Shown here piece by piece: positions 48,468 through 57,987 of a DNA stretch of 64,000 bases. Below the pieces are notes generated by a model that ran no database searches, was not told the origin of the DNA, and saw only the letters and a program-made list of their open reading frames with translations. Made by a program: the position numbers and the translations under genes. The DNA is taken from positions 744,001 to 808,000 of the forward strand of contig JAGTJM010000007.1 of the NCBI GenBank assembly GCA_020747015.1. The letters run 5' to 3'. Position 1 is the stretch's first letter. Every line of letters begins with the position of its first letter. The stretch comes from Pyrenochaeta sp. MPI-SDFR-AT-0127 (lineage: Eukaryota > Ascomycota > Dothideomycetes > Pleosporales > Cucurbitariaceae).

Positions 48468-49498
48468 CTAAGAGTCGACGTTGCACCGTCGCATGATCGC
48501 ATTCTTCTGCTTCGAGTCTTCTAACCCAATACCCTCCAATCCTCTCAACACGTTAAACCGATAGTACCGTCCCGTGTCGTCGAGCCGTGAGTTGTCGCGG
48601 GAGAATCGCTCTGCCGTCTTCTCCGTCTCAGTGGCAATCGCCAAAAGACTCTGGCCAATGCCGATGAGATCGTCCTTGAACGGCGTAAGCGATGGAACGC
48701 CCGTCCCAATCGACACCAAACACTTAATCTTGCCTTCAAGCGAGCCAGATGGCCATATGTCCTGAGCCTCATTCCACACCTCATACACCGGGTTGTTCGC
48801 ACCTGTAGCTCCGTCGACGAAAGTCTCCTCGAAATCGCCGAGCGTGATAGGATCGAAGCAGGACGAGGCAGCCGACGTCGCTCGGCTTGCTTCCCATATC
48901 TTGGTCGTGCGGAGCAGTCGTTCGCGGCCGCGTGGCGAGCGGTAGCTGGTAAGCCGCACTGTATCGCCAGTCTCGCCGCTTGTTGCACAGACGAACCTAC
49001 ATCCGACTCGTTAATGGCACCATAGGCTCGCACACAGGTGGACATTTGCCTACACTTTGCACTTTGCATCTGGAGCATCCTTTAACAGCGCATCCTCAGC
49101 TAGGCCTTGTCTCACAATGATCTCCTTGGTCGCGCGCTCAAGTTCATCCGAATCAAATCGGCCTTGGACCCGGCCCTTTATCGTCACACGGTGTCTCTGC
49201 TTCTGGAAGATCCTGTCCGACAGTGAGACATATGCGTCAATACACTCATCGACCGTCATCCGCAGCCGACCCAGCATAATAGCTATGAGCCTGCGCTTCT
49301 TGTTAGCCATAGATCAAGCAACGCAACTAATACTGACCCGCCAGTGCTAGTGCCTCCGATCATGTCAAAGTAATCGCAAGGCTTCGGCGTCGATTCCGGG
49401 TCGATGGTGTCCATGAGCTGCTTCACGATCTGAAGCGTCGACAGGCCACGGACGCCGCCACCATCGAGGGCAAGTAGGCGGAGGTCATGCTCAGGCAT
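48468..49498 (-). CDS. Patatin-like phospholipase domain (N-terminal half of a broken STAND gene)
   Basis: Exons 49338-49498, 49054-49290 and 48468-48996. The introns (47 and 57 bp) restore the family sequence exactly (GTSTGGLIAIMLGRL; DAKCKVFVCATSGETGD). Product 308 aa. LALDGGGVRG is the oxyanion loop, GTSTGG holds the nucleophile Ser51, and FVDGATGANNP holds the catalytic Asp, so the acyl-hydrolase site is complete. The frame ends at GLEDSKQKNAIMRRC and a stop. Two bases of offset away, the sequence continues as the pre-TPR segment, so the nucleotide-binding domain that normally lies between appears deleted. In fungal STAND proteins the patatin domain is the effector, releasing lipids on activation. 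Whether this truncated form is made is unknown. Confidence 0.82.
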
Positions 49499-49754
49499 GG
49501 CTGGAGGGAAGGGCAGGTTGGCCCAGCGAAGAAACCAGAGTAGATGAGAAATATGTAGCAGTACGCGCACGATTCAACTAGACCGCAGAGCCGCACGTAT
49601 GGTGTAGAAGGTGTTGTGGTCCATCTTCAGCTCGACGAGGCTGAGAATGGAGGCGGCGCATCTGCGATACCAAGTCCGCGTGGTCTTCAGGCGGCCTGGA
49701 GAAAGGTTCAGCCGAAGCGCGGTTAAAATTTCCCAGCGAGAGTCAGAAGGTGGC

Positions 49755-49827
49755 GGTGCTCCCAAAGCTCTCTACAATTTGCCAGTGCCAACAGGGAGGG
49801 CGGCCGACCCGCTCCTGCCACACTCTT
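49755..49827 (-). repeat. Cassette inverted repeat B (73 bp), 5' side of the patatin-TPR gene
   Basis: Inverted partner of repeat A, 70 of 73 positions identical; core at 49787-49814. It lies about 257 bp upstream of the patatin ATG. The right end of the repeat touches the 466-bp repeat that begins at 49829. Confidence 0.9.
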
Positions 49828-49828
49828 G

Positions 49829-50294
49829 TGATGAAGAGAGAGGTTGGATGGGCGCTGTTGCCACCGGGCAGAATATGCTGTAGGTAGAGTGGTGGATGCC
49901 AAGATATGTCGAGCACAGGTCTCTTTCTGGTTCCCGCTGTGGGGCCTGTTTTTGGTGAGAAAAGGCTAGTATGCCTAGTCACTTGTAGGAAGTGGCCGAA
50001 GCTAAAGCGGACCAGTTCAGAGCCCGCAGTGGATCCGGATTTCCGTAGATTAGATCTCTGGAAAGGAATGTTGCACTAGGCACCCAGAACAGGGCCCACT
50101 GCGGGAACCAAAACGGAACCCATGGCTAGCCAAGCAGCTTGGACCAGATCTCGCATTAGAGGAACTGGGGTTAGCAGATGTGGCAGTGCTTGACCGCCAC
50201 AACGCCACACCTAAGCTGGTTGTTGCGGGCGCCAACAACACTTCCCATCTTCCTCTTCTTTCTCTACTCCAAACTCAAACGTAGATCTTCACAA
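49829..50294 (-). repeat. Large inverted repeat, left copy (466 bp)
   Basis: Its reverse complement matches 61203-61828 closely from end to end, except for 153 extra bases in the right copy. It fills the whole gap between the patatin-TPR cassette and the HET-NACHT-ankyrin cassette. Short frames in it (for example 50050-50241) occur in both copies, but show no family and are probably not genes. Confidence 0.88.
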
Positions 50295-50352
50295 CCCTAT
50301 GGTCAGAGCGGGCCGGCCACCCTCCTTGCTAGCTGTGGCGAGCTGAAGTATC
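50295..50352 (+). repeat. Cassette inverted repeat C (58 bp), 3' side of HET-NACHT-ankyrin
   Basis: A perfect 58/58 inverted match to repeat D at 57439-57496. Core at 50306-50333 (GAGCGGGCCGGCC ... TTGCTAGC). It lies 191 bp beyond the ankyrin stop codon. Confidence 0.93.
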
Positions 50353-50549
50353 GTATACGCTTAACTTTAGCTTACAAAATTACCTAAAATTGCTATTTCA
50401 AGATATTTGCTGTCATTCAATGCTATTCAACATATCTACCTAACAAAATGGAATCACAACGGCGTTAAGAACGCAAGCATGTACCGAATAATTGTCGGTC
50501 CCCAACGGTAATGGGTAGGGAATTAATTAGGTTTGCGAATAGCTTATTC

Positions 50550-51590
50550 ATGAAAGTTTGGGTACGACCGCAGGAGCTGGACCACGGTCTTGTATCCGTT
50601 CAGTGCCGCCCACCATAGCGGCGTCTGTCCGTACTGATCCTTCAAGTCGACGTCGACCTTGCCTGTGTCAAGCAGCATCTTGACCACCGCCTCGTGCCCG
50701 TTCAGTGCCGCCCACCATAGCGGCGTCTGTCCGTCCTGATCCTTCGAGTCGACGTCAACCTTGCCTGTGTCGAGCAGCATCTTGACCACTGCCTCATGTC
50801 CGTTCAGTGCCGCCCACCATAGCGGTGTCCGTCCGTCCTGATTCTTCGAGTTAACGTCAACCTTGCCTGTGTCAAGCAGCATCTTGACCACCGCCTCGTG
50901 CCCGTTCAGTGCCGCCCACCATAGCGGCGTCTGTCCGTCCTGATCCTTCAAGTCGACGTCGACCTTGCCTGTGTCGAGCAGCATCTTGACCACCGCCTCG
51001 TGCCCGTTCAGTGCCGCCCACCATAGCGGCGTCTGTCCGTCCTGATTCTTCGAGTTAACGTCAACCTTGCCTGTGTCGAGCAGCATCTTGACCACCGCCT
51101 CGTGTCCTTTCTGTGCCGCCCACCGTAGCGGCGTCTGTCCGTCCTGATCCTTCGAGTCGACGTCAACCTTGCCTGTGTCAAGCAGCATCTTGACCACCGC
51201 CTCGTGCCCGTTCAGTGCCGCCCACCATAGCGGCGTCTGTCCGTCCTGATTCTTCGAGTTAACGTCAACCTTGCCTGTGTCGAGCAGCATCTTGACCACC
51301 GCCTCGTGTCCGTTCAGTGCCGCCCACCATAGCGGCGTCTGTCCGTACTGATCCTTCAAGTCGACGTCGACCTTGCCTGTGTCGAGCAGCACCTTGACCA
51401 CTGCCTCGTGTCCGTTCAGTGCCGCCCACCGTAGCGGTGTCCGTCCGTCCTGATTCTTCGAGTTAACGTCAACCTTGCCTGTGTCGAGCAGCACCTTGAC
51501 CACCGCCTCGTGTCCGTTCCGTGCCGCCCAGGATAGCGGCGTCTGTCCATACTGATCCTTCGAGTCAAAGTCGACCTTGTCACCTTCAAG
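50550..51590 (-). repeat. Ankyrin-coding tandem repeats, 102-bp unit
   Basis: Ten units of 102 bp, each coding QTPLWWAALNGHEAVVKMLL-type ankyrin repeats, preceded by one degenerate unit. The units alternate at the loop between VDVNSKN and VDVD(L/S)KD, so the working period is mostly 204 bp. The last unit is worn (GYKTVVQLLRSYPNF). The very high identity points to recent unequal exchange or gene conversion. Confidence 0.93.
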
Positions 51591-51792
51591 AATCGAAGAG
51601 ACTATTCTCTTGTATCCAAACTCAGCTGAATACGAAAGGATAGTCCTACGTTTTGAGAATGTGAAATCACGCCCAATCTTCGTTTGGTTGCTCTCCTCAT
51701 AGTAGTTATGTGTGTTTCTTTCGCAAAGTTGTGGTTTAACAGGCTTCATTACTAGGCTTTTAAGCAATGCGTTTAGAGCCTCTTTGCTCCCA

Positions 51793-51800
51793 GTCGCCAT
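51793..51800. repeat. 8-bp target site duplication, left of hAT copy 2
   Basis: GTCGCCAT, identical to 54648-54655. It duplicates the NLR codons reading ATG GCG AC on the minus strand. Confidence 0.95.
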
Positions 51801-54647
51801 CAGTGTGAGGAATGGATGGATTTGGCGGCGCATCCATTTGCCAACTGGTAGTTGGATGGATGATGGAAAAATTTCCGGAATAATCCGAAATCACTTATGC
51901 GAGACGAGATTATAGGTTTTTTTTTACCGCTATATAGGTGCTATCTCCGTTTCTTTGATTGTAATAATATTTGCCTTGTCCCAAGAATGCAAACACTGAG
52001 CTGCTTGTATCGTAGGCTGCTCAAGATGGTTGCGGCGGGTCGTGATCATGAGCCCCATTCGGCTGAATACACGCTCAGGCTCATCGCTCATTGCTGGAAT
52101 CGAGAGAATATCGAATGCCATTTGAGCCAGATGCGGGTACTCCTTAATACCAATAGTCCGCCACCATTCAAGTGGAAACTCAAGCTCGATTGGCTCTTGG
52201 TTGCTATATCGCTCAAACTCATCTGGGATAGCTGCTTTTTGGTTGTTACTTCGTGCCTTAGCCAAACTTTTTGCGCGGTTATGAAACGTCTCCAGCGTAT
52301 CAGGTTCATGTATCGTAGTCTTCTTTGCTGGTGACATGGCATCTAAGACGGGTAGTTGCTTATAGGTCGAACTCCATAGCGACTTGACTTCTTTTCGGCC
52401 GGCCGTAATCCACGACTTGTTGTTTGCCCATTGAGACTCGATAACCTTCCAGGTGTAGGCAGGATGTAGCACGGCAGCCGCAAGATATGCCGGTGAGTCG
52501 TCGAGTTTTGCGTAGTACTCTTCAGCTTTATTAAGTGCAAGTTTAATCTGCGTAACGAAGTGCCATTGGCCTTCAGTCGTAGCTAGTGATGCATGTTTGT
52601 AACGTTCGTAAGCGGCCGTAAGTTCCTCAACAATAAATTCAAGGTCAAATTGAACTTTGCTGATCCCACAGGACTTGCCATCACCTGGCCGACCTTCAAG
52701 ATCTATTGTTGCAAGCCAGCAAGGCTCTAGGAGTTTTTGATACTGGGTCAAGATCTCCCAGTCTTCTGAATCAAGCGTATCTTTTAGGATGGCATTCCGA
52801 GAATGATCCTCGTCTTGAATCCAGCGTCCTTTGGACTTCTCTCGTACGACACGTTGGCGCTCAGATAATAAGAAGTCTTCGAAAGGGGCTCGGAGTTTGA
52901 GGAGTATCTTGATCTCGTCGTAGACGCTGTTCCAGCGAGTATCGTTGCTTCTGTGGAGCTCGCGCGTTTTGATCGTATTCCATTCGGTTGGGTCGATAAT
53001 GGACTTGAAGTATTTGAGTTGGGCCTGGTGCCACCGTTTTCGTCTTTGTGGACTTGCGTATATCCAAACGACTAGATTGTGAGCCTTACCAACTGGTCCT
53101 ATTCGCCTCCATCGATTTAACTCTTCCTTCAAATTCGCCGGCACCGACCCTTCGAATTCGAAGAGGTTCTTATCGAAGCCGAATAAGAGATGGCGGGCAA
53201 TAAGGTTGATAATATGGCCTGCACAGCGCAGGCGGCGCTCGTCAGGATCGAAGCCAAATTCTTCTCCAATTGCTTTCATTGCCGAATCGTTACTCGAAGC
53301 ATTGTCCAGTACAAAAAAGCCGAGTCTGTCTTGAATACCAAAGTCCTTGATCACGGAAATAACCTGCTCCGCAATATCTGTACCCGCATGCGAGTCGGTT
53401 TGCTCGGGTGTCGCTAGCAGTATCGTTTGGTTCTTGAATTCCGCATTGATAAAGTGAGCAACAATGCCGTTGAGCGAGAGGCAATTTCCAGAGGTCCAGA
53501 GGTCGAAGGAGATGTGGATCTTGCTGACGGAATCCTGCAACTCCTGTTTGACTTTGGCCTTGTGAATCCTATAGCCTTTCATGATCCAGTCTTTGACAGT
53601 CTTTGCGGTAGGTATTGCATCTTTTGCGCGGGGCGAGAGATAGGCAAGAAGGTCGCGAAACGGCTCACTATCAACCTGCCTAAATGACACATTGTCATAG
53701 ACAATCCAGCGAATAAGAAGCTTTTGGAAGGTGGTTTCATCGAAGGCCAATGCCAGCGCATTTAATATCTCTTGCTCTCGAGACTCATTTGTATCTAAGG
53801 CTGCTGGCACCAATATACCCCTTCTTTTGAAAGGGATAATTTCTCTCTCCTTGTTCCAAGTTTTGCCGTGAACTTGGCGGATGTGTTCGACTACATTCGT
53901 GCTTCCGCCGTCGACCTTGTAATAATGAGCGTGACATGTCCGTGAAATCGGGTCGGAAGTATGGCAGCGGACACATAGCCACCAGCGGGCGCCAGTCTCG
54001 GTATGTTCAATTGGTACGCCAAACTTCCAGATAGGCGAGTTTAGCCTAGCCGTACGCCTCGAGATTGGAATACTGAAGCCAGGAAGTTGAGACCAAACAA
54101 CACTATGGTATTTGAATTTCAATCCCTCAATTAGTGGGGTGTCGGCCGTACGCGCTTTTGTGCTCCACTCCGACTCGAAAGTTGGCTCTGTTGAGATGTC
54201 TGAAGCAATATCAGAAACGCTATCTAGCGACGACTTTACCGACGACGTTGGCGAAGACGGTAACGAAGGTTGCTCAGAATAAGCTTGCTGAGCCTTCTTC
54301 ATAATATAGAACCCTTTTTAATATAGAAGTTTAGAGAGTTTGTACGTATAGTACGGAAAGTTATATAGAAAAAGGATAATAGTATAAGATATAATGGGTC
54401 CGCGGTGGTGTCTATAGATATAGTGATAGTATTATTAAATGTGATAGCCCCTAAGCCCCTGCATACAATATTAAATATAATATTAGATGTGATATTGAAT
54501 GTGATAGTGGATGTGATATTGGAGGCAACGTACTATACCGATGCCTTGAAATGGATGGATTTGGATATCCATTCTGCATCTGGATAACCGAGATTTGGAT
54601 GGCTTTTCCAAACACATCCAATTCAGATCCATCCATTCCTCACACTG
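51801..54647 (-). mobile_element. hAT transposon, copy 2 (2,847 bp), inserted in the NLR gene
   Basis: Same length and ends as copy 1 (CAGTGTGAGGAATGGATGGA and its complement), opposite orientation. Perfect 8-bp target duplications (GTCGCCAT) flank it. The insertion lies between the HET-NACHT part and the ankyrin part of the host gene and is in the same transcriptional direction. It is very young: it has unmutated ends, an intact transposase and intact target duplications. Confidence 0.97.
51930..54302 (-). CDS. hAT family transposase (790 aa), copy 2
   Basis: Identical to the protein at 15302-17674 except residue 591 (Asn here, Asp in copy 1), a G to A change. Zinc finger, both recognised catalytic Asp residues (D267, D333) and the C-terminal dimerisation domain are intact. 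The ATG at 54302 is 345 bp from the 5' end of the element, and the 3' untranslated part is about 130 bp. Confidence 0.95.
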   Translation of the reverse strand: MKKAQQAYSEQPSLPSSPTSSVKSSLDSVSDIASDISTEPTFESEWSTKARTADTPLIEGLKFKYHSVVWSQLPGFSIPISRRTARLNSPIWKFGVPIEHTETGARWWLCVRCHTSDPISRTCHAHYYKVDGGSTNVVEHIRQVHGKTWNKEREIIPFKRRGILVPAALDTNESREQEILNALALAFDETTFQKLLIRWIVYDNVSFRQVDSEPFRDLLAYLSPRAKDAIPTAKTVKDWIMKGYRIHKAKVKQELQDSVSKIHISFDLWTSGNCLSLNGIVAHFINAEFKNQTILLATPEQTDSHAGTDIAEQVISVIKDFGIQDRLGFFVLDNASSNDSAMKAIGEEFGFDPDERRLRCAGHIINLIARHLLFGFDKNLFEFEGSVPANLKEELNRWRRIGPVGKAHNLVVWIYASPQRRKRWHQAQLKYFKSIIDPTEWNTIKTRELHRSNDTRWNSVYDEIKILLKLRAPFEDFLLSERQRVVREKSKGRWIQDEDHSRNAILKDTLDSEDWEILTQYQKLLEPCWLATIDLEGRPGDGKSCGISKVQFDLEFIVEELTAAYERYKHASLATTEGQWHFVTQIKLALNKAEEYYAKLDDSPAYLAAAVLHPAYTWKVIESQWANNKSWITAGRKEVKSLWSSTYKQLPVLDAMSPAKKTTIHEPDTLETFHNRAKSLAKARSNNQKAAIPDEFERYSNQEPIELEFPLEWWRTIGIKEYPHLAQMAFDILSIPAMSDEPERVFSRMGLMITTRRNHLEQPTIQAAQCLHSWDKANIITIKETEIAPI

Positions 54648-54655
54648 GTCGCCAT
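54648..54655. repeat. 8-bp target site duplication, right of hAT copy 2
   Basis: GTCGCCAT, identical to 51793-51800. Confidence 0.95.
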
Positions 54656-57064
54656 GGCAGCAAAAACAGGACATCCATAACGCTCGTTTTCGACTTCTAG
54701 ACAAGAAACAGGATGAGGAAGTGCTCCGATAAGGTTTGGCATATTGTGCTCTCCGAGTACATATAGAAGACTCACATCTTGCGAGTGCCTGCGTATTTCA
54801 CGCTTCTCAAATAGGTTGCCAAGTCGAACCCATTGAGGGAGCGGGAAGCTCTCGAGAAACTGTGCCTGGGATACGCCGCCTCCTTCTGCCGCATTGGCAT
54901 GGTAAAGCACATTACTTATAGCATATTCTAGGAAGGGGAATGAACTATCAACTGCTTTACGAATGTTTGCGGCTTGTGGAGTTGACGCTTTGGGAAGGCT
55001 TTCGGAAATTTTCAATGGTGTATGGATGTCCACGCTCAGGTAGTTGACGCAGCATTGTTTTAACCGCTCATGGCTTTGGTCCTGGAGGTTGCGACTAAGA
55101 TCAGACCATACACTGCTGAGGCCGTCTTCTTTCAGAAGAAAGTCCCGCACGGACTCGTGAATGAATTGGACTTTCTGAAGCTTGGATGTTGTAATCTCTG
55201 TTAGTCCTTTAGAGGAGTCGAGTATGAATCTCTTAATTACGTCCTTCGTAATATTCCCGGGATCCCACATTGATACTGCGTCTGGTTCGACTCCGGAAAG
55301 GATGGCGAAGTATAACTGCTCGGGACTCAGCGGCTGCTTAGCGAAAAGCACCCATTGAATGCACAATATCAACTCATCTCTACTGTATGAGTCGCGCGTC
55401 AAGATATCGCGAAACAGCTCGTGCAAGTCGCCCGGAATCTCTTGCAGTCTCCGACGGAGTGCATGAACCCGGCCGCGATCGTGCTCTTTGTTTAGGATAC
55501 CTACGACTAGAACAACCCACATGAAGATTCCTGATGCCTTTTCTTGAAGTTCGCCTCGGATCTGCTGCGCGATTTTACTCTGCCCAATCTTTAACTCACT
55601 CTCTAGATAGTTGGTGATGTCCTGCGTGTGCCCTTCTTGACCTTCTAGCACCACATCTAACCCTTTAGTGATTGTAATGTGTGGGTAATGTCTGCTCGAA
55701 AAACAGACTTGAAATTGAATTCTAGACGACAGAGCAAGCTCACCAATGCGCTCAAAGAACGATATCATGTCGCGTATCTGCTCTTCTGCGCATTCATCTA
55801 AGGCATCGACAAAGCACACGACCGAAAACTCTCTCAAACTCAGTATAGTATCCTCTAGCAGTGTCTTGAGTGATTCAATGCTCCATTGGTAGTTTGTGTC
55901 AGTGCTCGACGCTGAGAACCTGAGCGTATCGAAGACACTCTGGAGAGCGGGAATCCGTTCGAAAAGTTGCAGTAATAGCGATCTATATGTTCCGATCGTT
56001 GATTTTTCGAGATCCTCGCCTCGCGCATTGAAGAAGAAAGAAATCAAGATCTTGTCCTTCATCGTTTTCTGGGCGTTGGCGAGAGCAAACTTCATCAACG
56101 TGGATTTTCCCGTTCCTGGCTTCCCTCTGATCCACAGTAATCCCTGATGTTCGCCCAGCTTCGTACTGTCGAGCCAGTCGAGGTATTCAGACTTATGTAA
56201 CAGCCATCTGCATGTCTTGGCGTGCGCAGTCTTGATGCTCATTTGGCGAACATCGATCTGTTCAAATCTTAACGAGTCCAAGAGCTTTTTCTTTTGCTCT
56301 TCTCTTAGTGGCACGACTTCTTTGTTCGAGTACTCTCCGATCTCTTTTCGAAGTCGCCTCAATGCATTTTCCCGTCCCTCTCCATACAGCAGTGGCATAT
56401 AAATGTTAAACATGCCTAATAGACAGTATACCTCATCTTCCTCGCGCTTTGTTTCGCGCTCTTTTGCCCATATAAACCGTTCGCCTACACTGAATTGTGA
56501 CAACGGTTTTCCTCGGAGAGCATCAACGGCGATTCCAGTTGTTTCGCAGATGGTTTGCTCCATTGATGTCTTGTTGCCGAGATATTCCTCTTCATAGGAG
56601 AAGAACTCAACTGATACTGGCGCGATAAATTCTTGAAGAGTCCAGCCTCGCGTAAACCATCTGCTGTTTCTGAAGGCTGGTTTCCATCTCGACGAGCCCA
56701 GGTCATCCCCATCTGAAGAATTGCGTAAAACGTCATATAGATACACATAGCATCTTTTCGCATTCTGGTACCAGCGGAACATCGAGTTAATTGCCTCTTG
56801 TAGCTCTGCACTGCTTGACTTGTCGATGCAGCAGGTATCTATCCAGGAGTATCGGAGGCCGTCTTTTGCAGCTCGTTCCGCGCAGAAGCGAACCTTGCGG
56901 TAGCCAGGTTTGCTTTTGCCTCCACCGCTCATCAAATCTTGGAAAGTAATCTCGTCGCCATCTTGACCCCATGTATGCGACAGAATCGCATAGGGTGGAA
57001 TGTCGTTGCCTACGCACTCTACAAGGCTGAATCCGCCGTCCTCATCAAGCTGCAAAAGCCGCAT

Positions 57065-57438
57065 CGAGAAGGGACTATTGGATGTGATTGCTAGATACTA
57101 CGAGGGTAAGTAAAGACGGCCTGCGCATATCAAGCAGCGGAGAAACTGTATCAACCAGAACTACATGGGTGAATAGAGAGAGCATTCAGGCCGACCAGGC
57201 TGAATGTGGTGACCAGTGCATTGTGGCTGAGCTCCAACGAACTCGCATCACGTGAGTAGCCCCCTCGCTCCGTGTAAGTAGACTAATTTTCAGATTTTGG
57301 GCACAAGTTATGCCTGCATTTGAGCTCACTGTAAGGCTTGAGTTAGGCTAAGATTTATAAACCGACATCCTTCATATACGGAAACGGTTAAGTAGCCACA
57401 TAATTTGCAGTACTCAGAAGCAGACAATCTAGACCCAG
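57065..57438. promoter_or_regulatory. Upstream region of HET-NACHT-ankyrin inside its cassette
   Basis: 374 bp between the ATG and repeat D. No clear TATA box or open frame. By position it should hold the promoter. Confidence 0.35.
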
Positions 57439-57496
57439 GATACTTCAGCTCGCCACAGCTAGCAAGGAGGGTGGCCGGCCCGCTCTGACCATAGGG
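57439..57496 (-). repeat. Cassette inverted repeat D (58 bp), 5' side of HET-NACHT-ankyrin
   Basis: Perfect inverted partner of repeat C; core at 57458-57485. It lies 375 bp upstream of the ATG at 57064. Confidence 0.93.
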
Positions 57497-57525
57497 CTGC
57501 GCTGGAGGCGCTTCTTTCCTGTGTT

Positions 57526-57657
57526 GAGCATGGCGTTAGATATGCGATCAGCAGGTCTCATGGTTGGCTTCTGAACTGGAGCAGGTACTTGATAACAGAA
57601 TGTACATAGCTGGCGCATCGTAACGGCCCATACCCACAGGGTGCATGGCCTTAATAG

Positions 57658-57660
<3 letters not shown>
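57526..57660 (+). repeat. Spacer direct repeat, copy 1
   Basis: About 135 bp that recurs at 57758-57898 in the same orientation (shared blocks GCAGGTCTCATG, AACTGGAGCAGGT, GTACATAGCTGG, CATCGTAACGGCC). It lies between cassettes 2 and 3, outside repeat D. Confidence 0.85.

Positions 57661-57688
<28 letters not shown>
57659..57688. repeat. (AC)15 microsatellite
   Basis: Fifteen AC units, directly before cassette repeat E. A much shorter ACACAC stretch occurs at the equivalent place in the second spacer repeat (about 57889-57897). Confidence 0.97.
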
Positions 57689-57692
<4 letters not shown>

Positions 57693-57695
57693 CCT

Positions 57696-57747
57696 GTACC
57701 GGTGCGGGTCGGCCGTCCTCCCTGCTAGCGTCACAAAGATGTTCGTC
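57696..57747 (+). repeat. Cassette inverted repeat E (52 bp), 3' side of HET-NACHT-kinase
   Basis: Matches repeat F (61146-61197) at 49 of 52 positions, inverted. Core at 57702-57729 (GTGCGGGTCGGCC ... CTGCTAGC). It lies 240 bp beyond the stop codon. Confidence 0.9.
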
Positions 57748-57757
57748 GATCTTTAGG

Positions 57758-57898
57758 GAGCATCGTGTTAGATAAGCTAGCGGCAGGTCTCATGCTAGCT
57801 TCCGAACTGGAGCAGGTGGTTGGTAACAGAACGTACATAGCTGGCCCATCGTAACGGCCTATGCCCACAAGGTGCTTGTACACAATATAACACACACT
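57758..57898 (+). repeat. Spacer direct repeat, copy 2
   Basis: Second copy of the repeat at 57526-57660, same orientation, but located inside cassette 3 (between repeat E and the kinase gene). Confidence 0.85.
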
Positions 57899-57987
57899 TC
57901 TTTCATAGTTATTGAACATAACTTTTGTAACGATGGCAACAAGGCCGCAACGCTAGAAACTATAACTTCAAAGTCGTATACGAAACT

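Larger units (their letters stand above)
50544..57064 (-). pseudogene. HET-NACHT-ankyrin NLR-like gene, split by hAT copy 2
   Basis: The first part (57064-54648, 806 codons) starts with a HET domain (residues about 22-165: YAILSHTWG, WIDTCCIDK, RGWTLQEF). A NACHT NTPase follows, with P-loop GKPGTGKST at 314-322 and Walker B VVCFVDALDEC at 415-425. A helical/winged-helix region ends KVQFIHESVRDFLLKEDG. After the transposon (51801-54647) the same frame continues at ATG GCG ACT GGG for about 415 codons. This part has one degenerate and ten near-identical 34-residue ankyrin repeats, and stops at 50544. Without the insertion the gene would encode about 1,221 aa in one intronless frame. Such proteins are STAND receptors linked to heterokaryon incompatibility and cell death. 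The first ORF now ends seven codons inside the transposon. The ankyrin half has its own ATG at 51833 inside the transposon end. Confidence 0.92.

Noticed and set aside
50050..50241. Frame shared with 61260-61493 (SSTATSANPSSSN...)
   Set aside because: Lies in the 466-bp inverted repeat; conservation is explained by repeat identity, and the two copies have different ends.
14957..54647. Inversion of the interval between the two hAT copies
   Set aside because: Copy 2 keeps a perfect target duplication, which an inversion between the copies would have separated.
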